This document shows, in pieces, positions 37,937 through 46,748 of a stretch of 64,000 nucleotides of DNA. Numbering within the stretch: the first letter of the stretch is position 1; every line of letters begins with the position of its first letter. The translations under genes were made by a program, and so were the position numbers. Origin of the DNA: an uncultured Candidatus Saccharibacteria bacterium (GTDB lineage: Bacteria; Patescibacteriota; Saccharimonadia; Saccharimonadales; Saccharimonadaceae); the NCBI GenBank assembly GCA_946408595.1, contig CAMJSX010000001.1, positions 1 through 64,000 on the forward strand. Direction: 5' to 3'. The notes under the pieces were generated by a model that saw only the letters and a program-made list of their open reading frames with translations, had not been told where the DNA came from and did not search any database.

Positions 37937-40636
37937 TTAGATTAAGGTGAGCTGGTTTTTTAGACGAGAGATTAACTGCTCTTTTTCGGCGATTTGGCCT
38001 CTGGTTTCTTTGACAAGATGTTCAGGGGCACGTTCGACATAATTTGGGTTCTGTAAGCGAAGATTTAGAGCGTCTAATTCGCGACCAACAGAGAGGATCT
38101 TTTCGGTGAGAGCGTCTTTATACTCCTTAACAACTTTTTCTGGGACATCTAAGTAGAGCTCACGATTGGCAAGGGTAAGTCTCAGACCCTTTGGCGAGCC
38201 CTCTAGAGCGCGGAGATGCGGGACCTTGGTAAGTGACTGGATTAAGTCTAGATTATCCTCTACGAGGCTGTCGCGGTCATACATGAGGTCATATTTTTTC
38301 GCGTTATTGGCACCTGGTAGGGCCTGTAAGGTGGTTCTAACTTCCGACACGATAATTCTTATGTTTTCAAAGTTCTCGGCGCTAATTGGGTCAAATTCGA
38401 GCTTGTCTGGCCAAATTTGGGTGATAATGAAGCCCTGAGTCCAAGAGAGGTTTTGCCAAATGGCCTCTGTAACGAATGGGGCAAATGGGTGCAGAGCGAT
38501 GAGAAGAGTTTCGAGAGTCTTCTTCAAAAGTGGGATGTTTTTATAGAGCTTCTGGGATTCGAGGAACCAGTCAGCGTATTTGTCCCAAATTGTGCTATAG
38601 AGAGTATCGGCGGCTTCGGCGAAGCGATAGGTTTCTATGTCGGCTTCGACCTGCTCTAAACAGCTATTAATCTCGCGGCAGATCCAGTCCTCACCCATGT
38701 TCAAGGTAGAATAAGACGCCAGAGACACGTCTTTCTCGGAACGCAAGCTCGCGCCCGTCGTTACGGGGCTCGCTTGCTCCGTATTTTCCCCGTCGGAAAA
38801 TATGCTCCTCGAAAGAGTGTCTTCTGGCGTCTCGTCAACCAAAGATTGGATGAGGCGGGAGATGTTCCAAAGTTTGTTGCAGAGGTTGCGGCCGGCGATG
38901 ACGGAGTTTTCAGAGAAGGCTTGGCTCATGCCAGCTGAACGACCTCTGATAATACCGAGACGGAAGGCGTCGGAGCCATATTTGACCACGAGGTCCATTG
39001 GATTGATAACGTTGCCTTTGCTCTTGCTCATCTTTTTGCCGTGAGCGTCGAGCACCATACCGTGCAAATACACCTCTTTAAATGGCACTTCGCCGGTGAC
39101 ATAGAGTCCCATCATAATCATGCGGGCGACCCAGGCGAAGATCAAATCAACACCAGTCTCCATGACATTGAGCGGATAATAAGGGGTAGGATTCTCCTCA
39201 GACCAGTTGGTGCAGACAATTGGCCAGTGGCTGGAAGAGAACCACGTGTCAAAGGTATCTTCGTCGCGGATGTATTTAACGCCGGATTTTTCAATTTCTT
39301 TAAGATTGGTCCTTCGGTCAAAAATCCAATCTGGCTCATCGGTGGCTTCTTCGTTGATTTTCTTAAACATCGGGATGGCAATACCCCATGGAATCTGGCG
39401 AGAAATGTTCCAGTCTTTGAGGTTTTCAAGATAGTTGATGAGGACTTTCTTTTTACTTTCAGGGTAGAACTTGATTTCATTGTTATTGAGATGCTCGATA
39501 GCGGTTCTGGCGAGAGTCTTCACGTCAACAAACCACTGCTCTTTGAGCATTGGTTCGATAATCGTGCCACATTTGTAGCAATGAGCGACTGAGTGAGTGA
39601 GCTTTTTCTCTCCTTTTAAGAGGCCCTCTTTCTCAAGGTCTTTCAAAACTTGCTTACGACATTCAGTGGTAGTGAGGCCATAATACTTATCTGGGACGTT
39701 AATCATGTGGCCGTCTTCAGAGATAACTTGGATTCTTTCAAGATGATGGCGCTCGCCAACTTCAAAATCATCAAAATCGTGAGCAGGGGTGATTTTAACC
39801 ACGCCAGTGCCATACTCAGGGTCGGCGTGTTCGTCAGCAATGACTGGGATTTCACGGTCGGTAAGAGGAAGGTGGACGGTTTTGCCGATTAAATCTTTGT
39901 AACGCTCGTCGTTTGGATTGACGGCAACAGCGACGTCACCAAAGAGTGTCTCTGGACGGGTGGTAGAAACTACTAGTGCATCATATGCGATATCCCAGAG
40001 AGTGCCGGGCTCGTCTTTGTGCTCAACTTCAATATCGGCAAAGGCAGTTTGGTGCTTTGGACAATAATTGACGAGTTTTTCACCTCGGTAAATCATACCG
40101 TCGTTCCACATTTTTTCAAAAGTGGTGTAGACGCGGTCAACGACATTTTCGTCTAGGGTGAAGGTGAGATCATTCCAGGAACAAGAGGCGCCTAGAGCGC
40201 GAAGCTGAACTTCCATGTTGCCACGTTGCTGAGCAACGAAGTCCCAAACTCTAGCGTAGAGCTCATTACGGTCGTATTCAAAACGAGTGTGACCCTGGGC
40301 TTCAAGAGCGCGTTCGTAGACTACCCAGGTTTCAAAACCGGCGTGATCGGCCCCTGGAATGTACCAGGTGGATCTACCTCTTAATCTGTAATAGCGGGTA
40401 AGGGAATCTTCGAGAGCAACAGTGAGACCATGACCGATGTGGAGATTGCCATTAGCATTTGGAGGCGGCATAACGATAGAATAGACAGATGTATTCTTTA
40501 ATCTGTCATCATATCCGTTGGCGTCAGCGTCAACGGGGACGGTGGGGACGGAAGGGCTGAAAACACCGGCCGATTCCCAGGCGGCATAAATATCTGGTTC
40601 AAATTGGTTTGGTTCGTAACTGCTCGAAAATTTCAT
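37937..40636 (-). CDS. valS: valyl-tRNA synthetase
   Basis: PPPNANGNLHIGHGLTVALEDSLTRYYRLRGRSTWYIPGADHAGFETW; KMSKSKGNVINP; C-terminal coiled coil. Confidence 0.97.
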   Translation of the reverse strand: MKFSSSYEPNQFEPDIYAAWESAGVFSPSVPTVPVDADANGYDDRLKNTSVYSIVMPPPNANGNLHIGHGLTVALEDSLTRYYRLRGRSTWYIPGADHAGFETWVVYERALEAQGHTRFEYDRNELYARVWDFVAQQRGNMEVQLRALGASCSWNDLTFTLDENVVDRVYTTFEKMWNDGMIYRGEKLVNYCPKHQTAFADIEVEHKDEPGTLWDIAYDALVVSTTRPETLFGDVAVAVNPNDERYKDLIGKTVHLPLTDREIPVIADEHADPEYGTGVVKITPAHDFDDFEVGERHHLERIQVISEDGHMINVPDKYYGLTTTECRKQVLKDLEKEGLLKGEKKLTHSVAHCYKCGTIIEPMLKEQWFVDVKTLARTAIEHLNNNEIKFYPESKKKVLINYLENLKDWNISRQIPWGIAIPMFKKINEEATDEPDWIFDRRTNLKEIEKSGVKYIRDEDTFDTWFSSSHWPIVCTNWSEENPTPYYPLNVMETGVDLIFAWVARMIMMGLYVTGEVPFKEVYLHGMVLDAHGKKMSKSKGNVINPMDLVVKYGSDAFRLGIIRGRSAGMSQAFSENSVIAGRNLCNKLWNISRLIQSLVDETPEDTLSRSIFSDGENTEQASPVTTGASLRSEKDVSLASYSTLNMGEDWICREINSCLEQVEADIETYRFAEAADTLYSTIWDKYADWFLESQKLYKNIPLLKKTLETLLIALHPFAPFVTEAIWQNLSWTQGFIITQIWPDKLEFDPISAENFENIRIIVSEVRTTLQALPGANNAKKYDLMYDRDSLVEDNLDLIQSLTKVPHLRALEGSPKGLRLTLANRELYLDVPEKVVKEYKDALTEKILSVGRELDALNLRLQNPNYVERAPEHLVKETRGQIAEKEQLISRLKNQLTLI
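38714..38832. repeat. palindromic element inserted in valS coding sequence
   Basis: arms AGACGCCAGAGACACGTCTTTC / GAAAGAGTGTCTTCTGGCGTCT; 75-nt core about 92% identical to the core at 51922-51996. Confidence 0.92.
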
Positions 40637-40772
40637 AATCTGATTATAGCACAGATAGACATAAATTCGAGGATTTGGAAGATGCTATTGCTTTTTTAGG
40701 GGAAATGTGATATAATGATAGATGAGGCTTGATTTTGTAGGTCTCGAATATTTTATTTAGGGGGGGATCAGT

Positions 40773-40988
40773 GTGATCGAACATTATAGTGTACCAAAAC
40801 GTTTAGGCGAGAGCCAACTCGCCTACAAAGTCTGCGCTATTGAGGCAGACGGCAGAAAGAGAATCGTCCGAATCTTGGAGGACGTTCCAATCAATGAAGG
40901 AAAGGATATCGGATGGGATATCCAAGTCGAAAACGGCGTAAAGCCCTACAAATCACCTATTACTGGAGAAATGGTCACAGAAATGTGA
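40773..40988 (+). CDS. small hypothetical protein (GTG start)
   Basis: 71-aa ORF, AGGGGGGG RBS region, immediate terminator. Confidence 0.55.
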   Translation: MIEHYSVPKRLGESQLAYKVCAIEADGRKRIVRILEDVPINEGKDIGWDIQVENGVKPYKSPITGEMVTEM

Positions 40989-40993
40989 CCCTC

Positions 40994-41017
40994 GCCCCGC
41001 ATTTGCGGGGCATTTTT
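40994..41017 (+). terminator. rho-independent terminator
   Basis: GCCCCGCATTTGCGGGGCATTTTTATT. Confidence 0.85.
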
Positions 41018-41396
41018 ATTCGTGATACTCTAGGGTTTTTTGAATTTCTTCAAATTCTGATTTTTCAAGATGGAGTTCGCGACCATAATACCAAGAGTCG
41101 TCTAGAGGCATGAGGTGGACATGAGCGTGGGGAACGTCGGTACCGACAACTTTCCAGACAATGCGTTTTCCTAGAACTTTTTCCATGTGAATGGATAGTT
41201 TTTTGACGGTGTGCATGAGAGCGTCGAAATCTTCTGGCTCGAGGTCGTAGACTTTTTCAACTTCTGCTTTTGGGATGACTAGGGTGTGGCCTTTGGTCTC
41301 TGGATTGATGTCAAGAAAGGCCATGGTTTTTTCGTCTTCGTAGATTTTGTAACAGGGTATTTCGCCATTAATGATCTTCGTGAAGATGCTGCTCAT
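41016..41396 (-). CDS. HIT-family hydrolase
   Basis: SIFTKIINGEIPCYKIYEDEKTMAFLDINPETKGHTLVIPKAE...VPHAHVHLMP. Confidence 0.93.
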   Translation of the reverse strand: MSSIFTKIINGEIPCYKIYEDEKTMAFLDINPETKGHTLVIPKAEVEKVYDLEPEDFDALMHTVKKLSIHMEKVLGKRIVWKVVGTDVPHAHVHLMPLDDSWYYGRELHLEKSEFEEIQKTLEYHE

Positions 41397-41874
41397 GTTT
41401 TTTGCTCCTTTTTTTGATGATTAGGTAGTAGACTTCGGAGAAAATGAAGGCAAAAGCCAAGGCGCCAAGGACGTCGGAAATCCAGTGTTTGTTGGCGAGA
41501 ACCCGACCGACGCAGGTAAGAGAAACTAAGACGACCATGAGAATTTCGAGGATGACGTTAAGGGTTTTTTGCTTGACATATTTATTGAGATTGAGGGTGG
41601 CAATAAACATGATGGTAGCTACTACCATGACGTGAGTAGAGGGGAAGCTTGGCTCGCCGGAACCGTCTGGACGAGTGTTCAGAATCCAGATGTTGTCAAA
41701 CACAAAGTAGGTGATAGCCATGAGAATCAAAGGGATAGGCATGGCGAGGATGCGTTTGTCGACTTTTTTTAATGAATTCCTGGTGATCCATTGGTAGAGG
41801 CCTAGAAAGACGAATACCGCGAGGACCGCAAATGAAGTTAATAATGTGATATTAGTAATATTTTCCCATTCCAT
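41368..41874 (-). CDS. PAP2-family phosphatase
   Basis: EPSFPSTHVMVVATIMF...LVSLTCVGRVLANKHWISDVLGALAFA; start set at MEWENITN. Confidence 0.85.
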   Translation of the reverse strand: MEWENITNITLLTSFAVLAVFVFLGLYQWITRNSLKKVDKRILAMPIPLILMAITYFVFDNIWILNTRPDGSGEPSFPSTHVMVVATIMFIATLNLNKYVKQKTLNVILEILMVVLVSLTCVGRVLANKHWISDVLGALAFAFIFSEVYYLIIKKRSKKHEQHLHEDH

Positions 41875-41998
41875 AAGCTTATTGTAGCATAATATTTTGG
41901 TTTTGAAAATTTTAACAGATTGACATAAGGGGTCGGGTGTGACATAATTATTTTGTAGTTGTACCTTAAAAGCTGGCATAATCTTGAGGAGGTGAATT

Positions 41999-42268
41999 AT
42001 GAATATTCTAATGGACGTAATTTTACCGATAGTCGTAGGAGTAATAGGTGGGCTGTTTTACGCAATATTTTTCAAAATGATTCTCGAAAAATGCTCGTTC
42101 TTACCGGCCTTATTTCTTTCAGTTGGAGTGGTAATTATCGCTGTAGCACCTCTTGCTTTACTCACTATTGGAGCTGAGCGAGTGACTCTTAGAGTCATGC
42201 TGTACATTCTGCACATGTGTCTTGCACGCGAAACCTATTTGATTCTAAAACTACCAAGACATTTTTAA
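41999..42268 (+). CDS. small hypothetical membrane protein
   Basis: GAGGAGGTG RBS, two TM segments, followed by terminator. Confidence 0.6.
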   Translation: MNILMDVILPIVVGVIGGLFYAIFFKMILEKCSFLPALFLSVGVVIIAVAPLALLTIGAERVTLRVMLYILHMCLARETYLILKLPRHF

Positions 42269-42285
42269 TTTGCCAGCTAAGGACA

Positions 42286-42312
42286 GCCCCGATTTATATC
42301 GGGGCATTTTTT
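42286..42312 (+). terminator. rho-independent terminator
   Basis: GCCCCGAT-TTAT-ATCGGGGC-ATTTTTT. Confidence 0.85.
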
Positions 42313-42529
42313 AGCACAAAAAAAGACTTTTTTGGAGTCTTCTTCTGATTTTGGTACACCTTAGTAAAAAATTGCAACTATGCTAAAGGCAGATTTTATG
42401 GGCGGGAATTGCCCATCGTATCTGTTATTCTCTCATTAGGGTATCCAATTAGTATTATATCGCATTGATAGGGAATAATCTATATCTACAATTATTGACT
42501 TTGCTCATCAAGCAAAGTAGAATGTAAGC

Positions 42530-44461
42530 ATGAGAGTAATGAGGTCATATTGGGTTTCGTTCTTGATGTTGTTTTTGATTGTTTTTTGTAGTTATTTTTT
42601 GTCTTCGGTATCGGTTTCCGCCGATGATGTGATAGATGAGATTAGTATAAAAGTCCCAGTTGCGTGTACCATGAGTGGCGTTGGTATGGATTCTCATACC
42701 GCAACTATTATGAATGGAAATCATAATTCAAATATTGGTACTACGACCGTTACGGCGTTTTGTAACGACAATCGGGGTTTTGCGATTTATGCCATAGGCT
42801 ATACGGATGAGATTGACGGAAAAAATGTGATGGTTTCGTCAGTTAGTTCTGACCATGATATCGTAACGGGCACGGCAACGAACGGTAATTCACAATGGGC
42901 CATGAAGCTATCGGCTGTCACTTCACCGACCCCGACACATCCTGTTACTATTCAAAATGGTTTTGATAGTTTTCATACTGTTCCGGATGATTACACTTTA
43001 GTGGCAAAACGTGAGACGTCTACGGATGTTGGAGCTAATGCGGAAGGCGCTTCGTTTACTTCTACTTACCAGATTTATGTTTCTCCCACTCAACCTTCCG
43101 GCACTTATACAGGAAAAGTGAAGTATGTAATGGTGCATCCATATGATAATGAAGAGATACCAAGATATGAAGGGCGCGAGATAAATAAAGTTGTAGCCGA
43201 AAGAGCGGTTGTCGACGATGAAGATAGTGAATTTGTGGAATCGATTACTGGCGTGAATTTTACGGTGTCATCTAGCGATACGAATGGAAAAGGCGTCTAT
43301 ATTTTTGCACCTACAAAAAATGATGACATGCCGATTTATTATTATCGTGGCGCAGTTGACAATAATAATTTAATTTTTGCAAACTTTTGTTGGAAGATAG
43401 TCAGGACTACCGAAACTGGAGGTCTTAAATTAATTTATAATGGTATTCCAACCAACAATCAGTGTCTTGCTGAGGGTGATGATACCATGACGGCGACAGG
43501 CGTAAAATACAACTCCTCCGCAAGTAATCTTAGTTATTTTGGTTATAGCTATGACTCAGGTGGTCATGCGCTTAGCTATATGACTAACGCTAATATAACC
43601 GATGGCATGGTGTTTGCGAACGACGTTTCATATATTGATGGTCACTATGTTTTGAGTAATGATCGGTACGTTAAGGATAGCAACTTTGCGGCTGAGCGAG
43701 ATACAGTTTTGAAGACTCATCATTACACTTGCTTTAAGGTTAATGGTACAGAATGCAATACGGTCAGATATGTTTACATGACTAGGAGTAGTGTTATGTT
43801 TTACGTTACGCTAAAAAACAGCGAAAAAATTGAAGATGTAATAGCGGATGATGTCACCAATGAGGCCAACACTAATAAATCAATTGTCCATACGACTGTA
43901 GATAATTGGTATCGAGATAACATGACGGCATATACGAGCAGCCTTGAGGATACCGTATGGTGTAATGATCGGAGTTTATATGATGTTGGTGGATGGGGCA
44001 AAAATAATGATGTATTGGAAATTTCAGGTGAGCAAGACGGGAAGATGATTTTCAATGCTAATTATCGTGTTTATATTGCCGGTCAGCCTGGGCTTAACTG
44101 TGCAAATAAGAACGATGCATTTACGGTTAACGATGAAGTAAATGGTAATGGTGATTTGGACTATCCAGTTGGTCTTATGACGTTAGACGAAGCAGTTTTG
44201 GCTGGTTTTAGTTGGTACAAGTATGATAGCGTTTCCGATAACTATCTCAATAATGGCAAGGGTTGGTGGTTGATGTCTCCATCTCTTGTAAGTGCAAACA
44301 GCGTTTATGTTGGCGTGGCCTATTCTGTAGTAGATAATGTTACGCCAGTTTATGTAAGTAATGGACTTGGTGGCGTACGACCGATGGTGTCACTTAAAAG
44401 TGGATTAAGAATTCTGAGTGGTGAGGGTACGAGTAGTAAACCGTTTGTTTTAGAAAACTAG
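42530..44461 (+). CDS. large secreted/surface protein
   Basis: N-terminal signal/TM (VSFLMLFLIVFCSYFLSS), repetitive Cys-containing extracellular domains. Confidence 0.7.
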   Translation: MRVMRSYWVSFLMLFLIVFCSYFLSSVSVSADDVIDEISIKVPVACTMSGVGMDSHTATIMNGNHNSNIGTTTVTAFCNDNRGFAIYAIGYTDEIDGKNVMVSSVSSDHDIVTGTATNGNSQWAMKLSAVTSPTPTHPVTIQNGFDSFHTVPDDYTLVAKRETSTDVGANAEGASFTSTYQIYVSPTQPSGTYTGKVKYVMVHPYDNEEIPRYEGREINKVVAERAVVDDEDSEFVESITGVNFTVSSSDTNGKGVYIFAPTKNDDMPIYYYRGAVDNNNLIFANFCWKIVRTTETGGLKLIYNGIPTNNQCLAEGDDTMTATGVKYNSSASNLSYFGYSYDSGGHALSYMTNANITDGMVFANDVSYIDGHYVLSNDRYVKDSNFAAERDTVLKTHHYTCFKVNGTECNTVRYVYMTRSSVMFYVTLKNSEKIEDVIADDVTNEANTNKSIVHTTVDNWYRDNMTAYTSSLEDTVWCNDRSLYDVGGWGKNNDVLEISGEQDGKMIFNANYRVYIAGQPGLNCANKNDAFTVNDEVNGNGDLDYPVGLMTLDEAVLAGFSWYKYDSVSDNYLNNGKGWWLMSPSLVSANSVYVGVAYSVVDNVTPVYVSNGLGGVRPMVSLKSGLRILSGEGTSSKPFVLEN

Positions 44462-44466
44462 GCTCT

Positions 44467-44495
44467 TGGTACCCCGGGAGGGATTGATAACCCCT
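44467..44495 (-). pseudogene. tRNA 3'-end fragment
   Basis: minus strand GGGGTTATCAATCCCTCCCGGGGTACCA = T-arm + acceptor + CCA, no 5' half. Confidence 0.55.
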
Positions 44496-44547
44496 GTCCG
44501 GAATTTCAAATAACAAAAAATAAGAGTAAACTCTTGTTTTTTCCGTT

Positions 44548-44568
44548 ATTTGGTACACCCGACAGGAT
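44548..44568 (-). pseudogene. tRNA-Arg 3'-end fragment (repeat of tRNA 3' end)
   Basis: 20 nt TTTGGTACACCCGACAGGAT identical to 44626-44645 of the intact tRNA-Arg; no 5' half. Confidence 0.75.
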
Positions 44569-44627
44569 AATCCTTTTTCGGCTTTACCAAAATAAAAATA
44601 CGAGAATAAATTCTCGTCTTTTCATTT

Positions 44628-44704
44628 TGGTACACCCGACAGGATTCGAACCTACGACCTTTTGCTCCGCAAGCAAACGCTCTATCCAGCTGAGCTACGG
44701 GTGC
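44628..44704 (-). tRNA. tRNA-Arg(GCG)
   Basis: GCACCCG/CGGGTGT acceptor, anticodon stem TTTGC-TTGCGGA-GCAAA, GGTTCGAATCC, encoded CCA. Confidence 0.9.
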
Positions 44705-44814
44705 ATATGTGGATGTCTAGTTAAAACATCCACCTAGAAATTAAATGAGCATCACCTTTTGAGGTGACGGTACTATTATACCATATTTTGAAAAATTATG
44801 TTAAAATAGTTGAC

Positions 44815-44904
44815 GGAAGCGTGGCCGAGTGGTTGAAGGCGCACGACTCGAAATCGTGTAGGGCCGCAAGGCTCTCGGAGGTTCGAATCCCCTCGCTTCC
44901 GCCA
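44815..44904 (+). tRNA. tRNA-Ser(CGA)
   Basis: GGAAGCG/CGCTTCC acceptor, anticodon loop CTCGAAA, long variable arm, encoded CCA. Confidence 0.93.
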
Positions 44905-44925
44905 TTTTAAGATAGCCCGAGAGGG

Positions 44926-45657
44926 TTATTTTTTGGTTTTGGGCATGACTTTAAGGAGTGGGGAATAGAGGTCAGTTTCGGGATCAATGAAGAAATCTTT
45001 CATCGAGGCAGAATCGGAAAAAGGAATGCCTTGATAATTTCTGAGGATGACGATCGGGGTGCGTTCATCGGCTTCACCCATGAGAAGCACCGCCATGCTA
45101 GTAAGAGGGTCAATCAAATCAACCTTGGTGATGTGCATATTGCGACCAAACAAATCTGGTTCGCCACGGATATCCTTTAATGGCTCAACCCCGGCAAGGC
45201 CGATTGTGATACCGGTGACGCCCCAACGGAGTGGAGTGGTGTGAGAGTCGGTAGCGACAACGCCAAGGTGTTTTAGGCCATGTTTTTTCATTAAACGCGT
45301 ACGAATTTCTTGGCAGAGTTTGTCAATCCCGGTAGGCCACATGACGTAGTAGCCATTAGCATTTGATTCGTCGATACCAGCGGCGGGGATGAGGACATTC
45401 TGAGTGACAGTGAGATTAACGTGAAAATCGCCAGTCTCGTTGACGTAGGCAAGATAGCGGTCAGCTTCTTTTTTAATGAGCTCTTCCTTAGTGATGTCGC
45501 CAATTCTGGCCGTGCGACCTTGGTGAAGACCGAGGATTTTAGAGGTGATAAAAACAATGTCGCCATCTTTTAACTTTAGAGAATCGAGAATATCAGTAAT
45601 ATCGTCCTTTGGCGGTTGAACAATGCGGGTTTTAACTGGGATAAATTCTATTTTCAT
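44926..45657 (-). CDS. CofE/F420-0:gamma-glutamyl ligase-family protein
   Basis: MKIEFIPVKTRIVQPPKDDITDIL...LKDGDIVFITSKILGLHQGRT...VVATDSHTTPLRWGVTGITIGLAGVEPL. Confidence 0.82.
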   Translation of the reverse strand: MKIEFIPVKTRIVQPPKDDITDILDSLKLKDGDIVFITSKILGLHQGRTARIGDITKEELIKKEADRYLAYVNETGDFHVNLTVTQNVLIPAAGIDESNANGYYVMWPTGIDKLCQEIRTRLMKKHGLKHLGVVATDSHTTPLRWGVTGITIGLAGVEPLKDIRGEPDLFGRNMHITKVDLIDPLTSMAVLLMGEADERTPIVILRNYQGIPFSDSASMKDFFIDPETDLYSPLLKVMPKTKK

Positions 45658-45693
45658 TCTCTATATTATACCATATGTTATAATGAGCTTAAG

Positions 45694-46698
45694 ATGGAAG
45701 AAGAGAGGCGAATTGAGATTTATCAGGGTGCGGAGGGGGAAGTGGTTTTTGACGTTGATGCTGAGGGAGAGACGATTTGGGCAACACAGGCGCAAATGGC
45801 GCAACTGTTCGGAGTGGCTCCGCAAAACATCACATACCACATTAGGAATATTTATAAAGACAGTGAGCTGACGGATAATCGAACTTGTAAAGAATCTTTA
45901 CAAGTTCAGGTTGAAGGTGGTCGTAAAATAGAACGTAAGGTAAAAGTCTATAACCTTGATATGATTATCTCGGTGGGATACCGGGTAAATTCGAAAAAAG
46001 CCACGCAATTTAGGGTGTGGGCGACATCGGTGCTAAAAAAATACTTAGTTTCTGGCGTGGCGGTGAACCAGAGGCGGTTGGAGGCCTTAGCAGAGAAGCG
46101 AGAGGTCAAGAAACTACATGACGTAGAAGAAATGATGGGGATTGTGCGACGACTGACAGCGAGGTTAGAACTTAACGCGGGTGAAGCCAATGGAGTGCTT
46201 GAGGTGATTTCTAGATATGCGGGGAGTTTTAAGACTTTGGCTGAATATGATGACGGACGGATCGATCTTAGATTTATGAACCGAGCAAAGAAGGGGAAGG
46301 ATTTGACGGTCGAGATGTGCGAGAAGGCGGTGGAGCAACTAAAAAAGAGCGTGCACGGTTCGGATTTGTTTGGGAAAAAGCGAGATGGAAGCTTTAATGG
46401 TAGCATCGTAACGATTTTTCAAAGCTTCAACGGGGAAGAACTTTATAAATCAGTGCCGGAAAAGGCGGCCAATTTGCTATATTTCGTGATTAAGGACCAT
46501 CCATTTTACGATGGGAATAAGAGAATTGGGGCGCTTTTGTTCGTACTGTTTTTGACGATGAACAATTATCATCTGGCAGAGAACGGAGAAACGAAGATTT
46601 CAGATCGGGCACTCACGGCATTAGCGCTTCTGATTGCAGAGAGTGAACCGAAGGAAAAAGAGTTGATTGTTAGTTTAGTTTGTAAACTTTTGGAATAA
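45694..46698 (+). CDS. RhuM-like N-terminal domain fused to Fic/Doc domain
   Basis: RhuM: IWATQAQMAQLFGVAPQNITYHIRNIYKDSEL..YNLDMIISVGYRVNSKKATQFRVWAT; Fic/Doc: HPFYDGNKRIGALLFVLFL. Confidence 0.85.
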   Translation: MEEERRIEIYQGAEGEVVFDVDAEGETIWATQAQMAQLFGVAPQNITYHIRNIYKDSELTDNRTCKESLQVQVEGGRKIERKVKVYNLDMIISVGYRVNSKKATQFRVWATSVLKKYLVSGVAVNQRRLEALAEKREVKKLHDVEEMMGIVRRLTARLELNAGEANGVLEVISRYAGSFKTLAEYDDGRIDLRFMNRAKKGKDLTVEMCEKAVEQLKKSVHGSDLFGKKRDGSFNGSIVTIFQSFNGEELYKSVPEKAANLLYFVIKDHPFYDGNKRIGALLFVLFLTMNNYHLAENGETKISDRALTALALLIAESEPKEKELIVSLVCKLLE

Positions 46699-46748
46699 TT
46701 TATTGGGGTAATGGTTTCATTTTAAAGGAAAGGTGATAAAATAAAACT

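Noticed and set aside
39041-39592. 183-aa plus-strand ORF opposite valS
   Set aside because: Antisense to conserved ValS catalytic region; codon-phase artefact.
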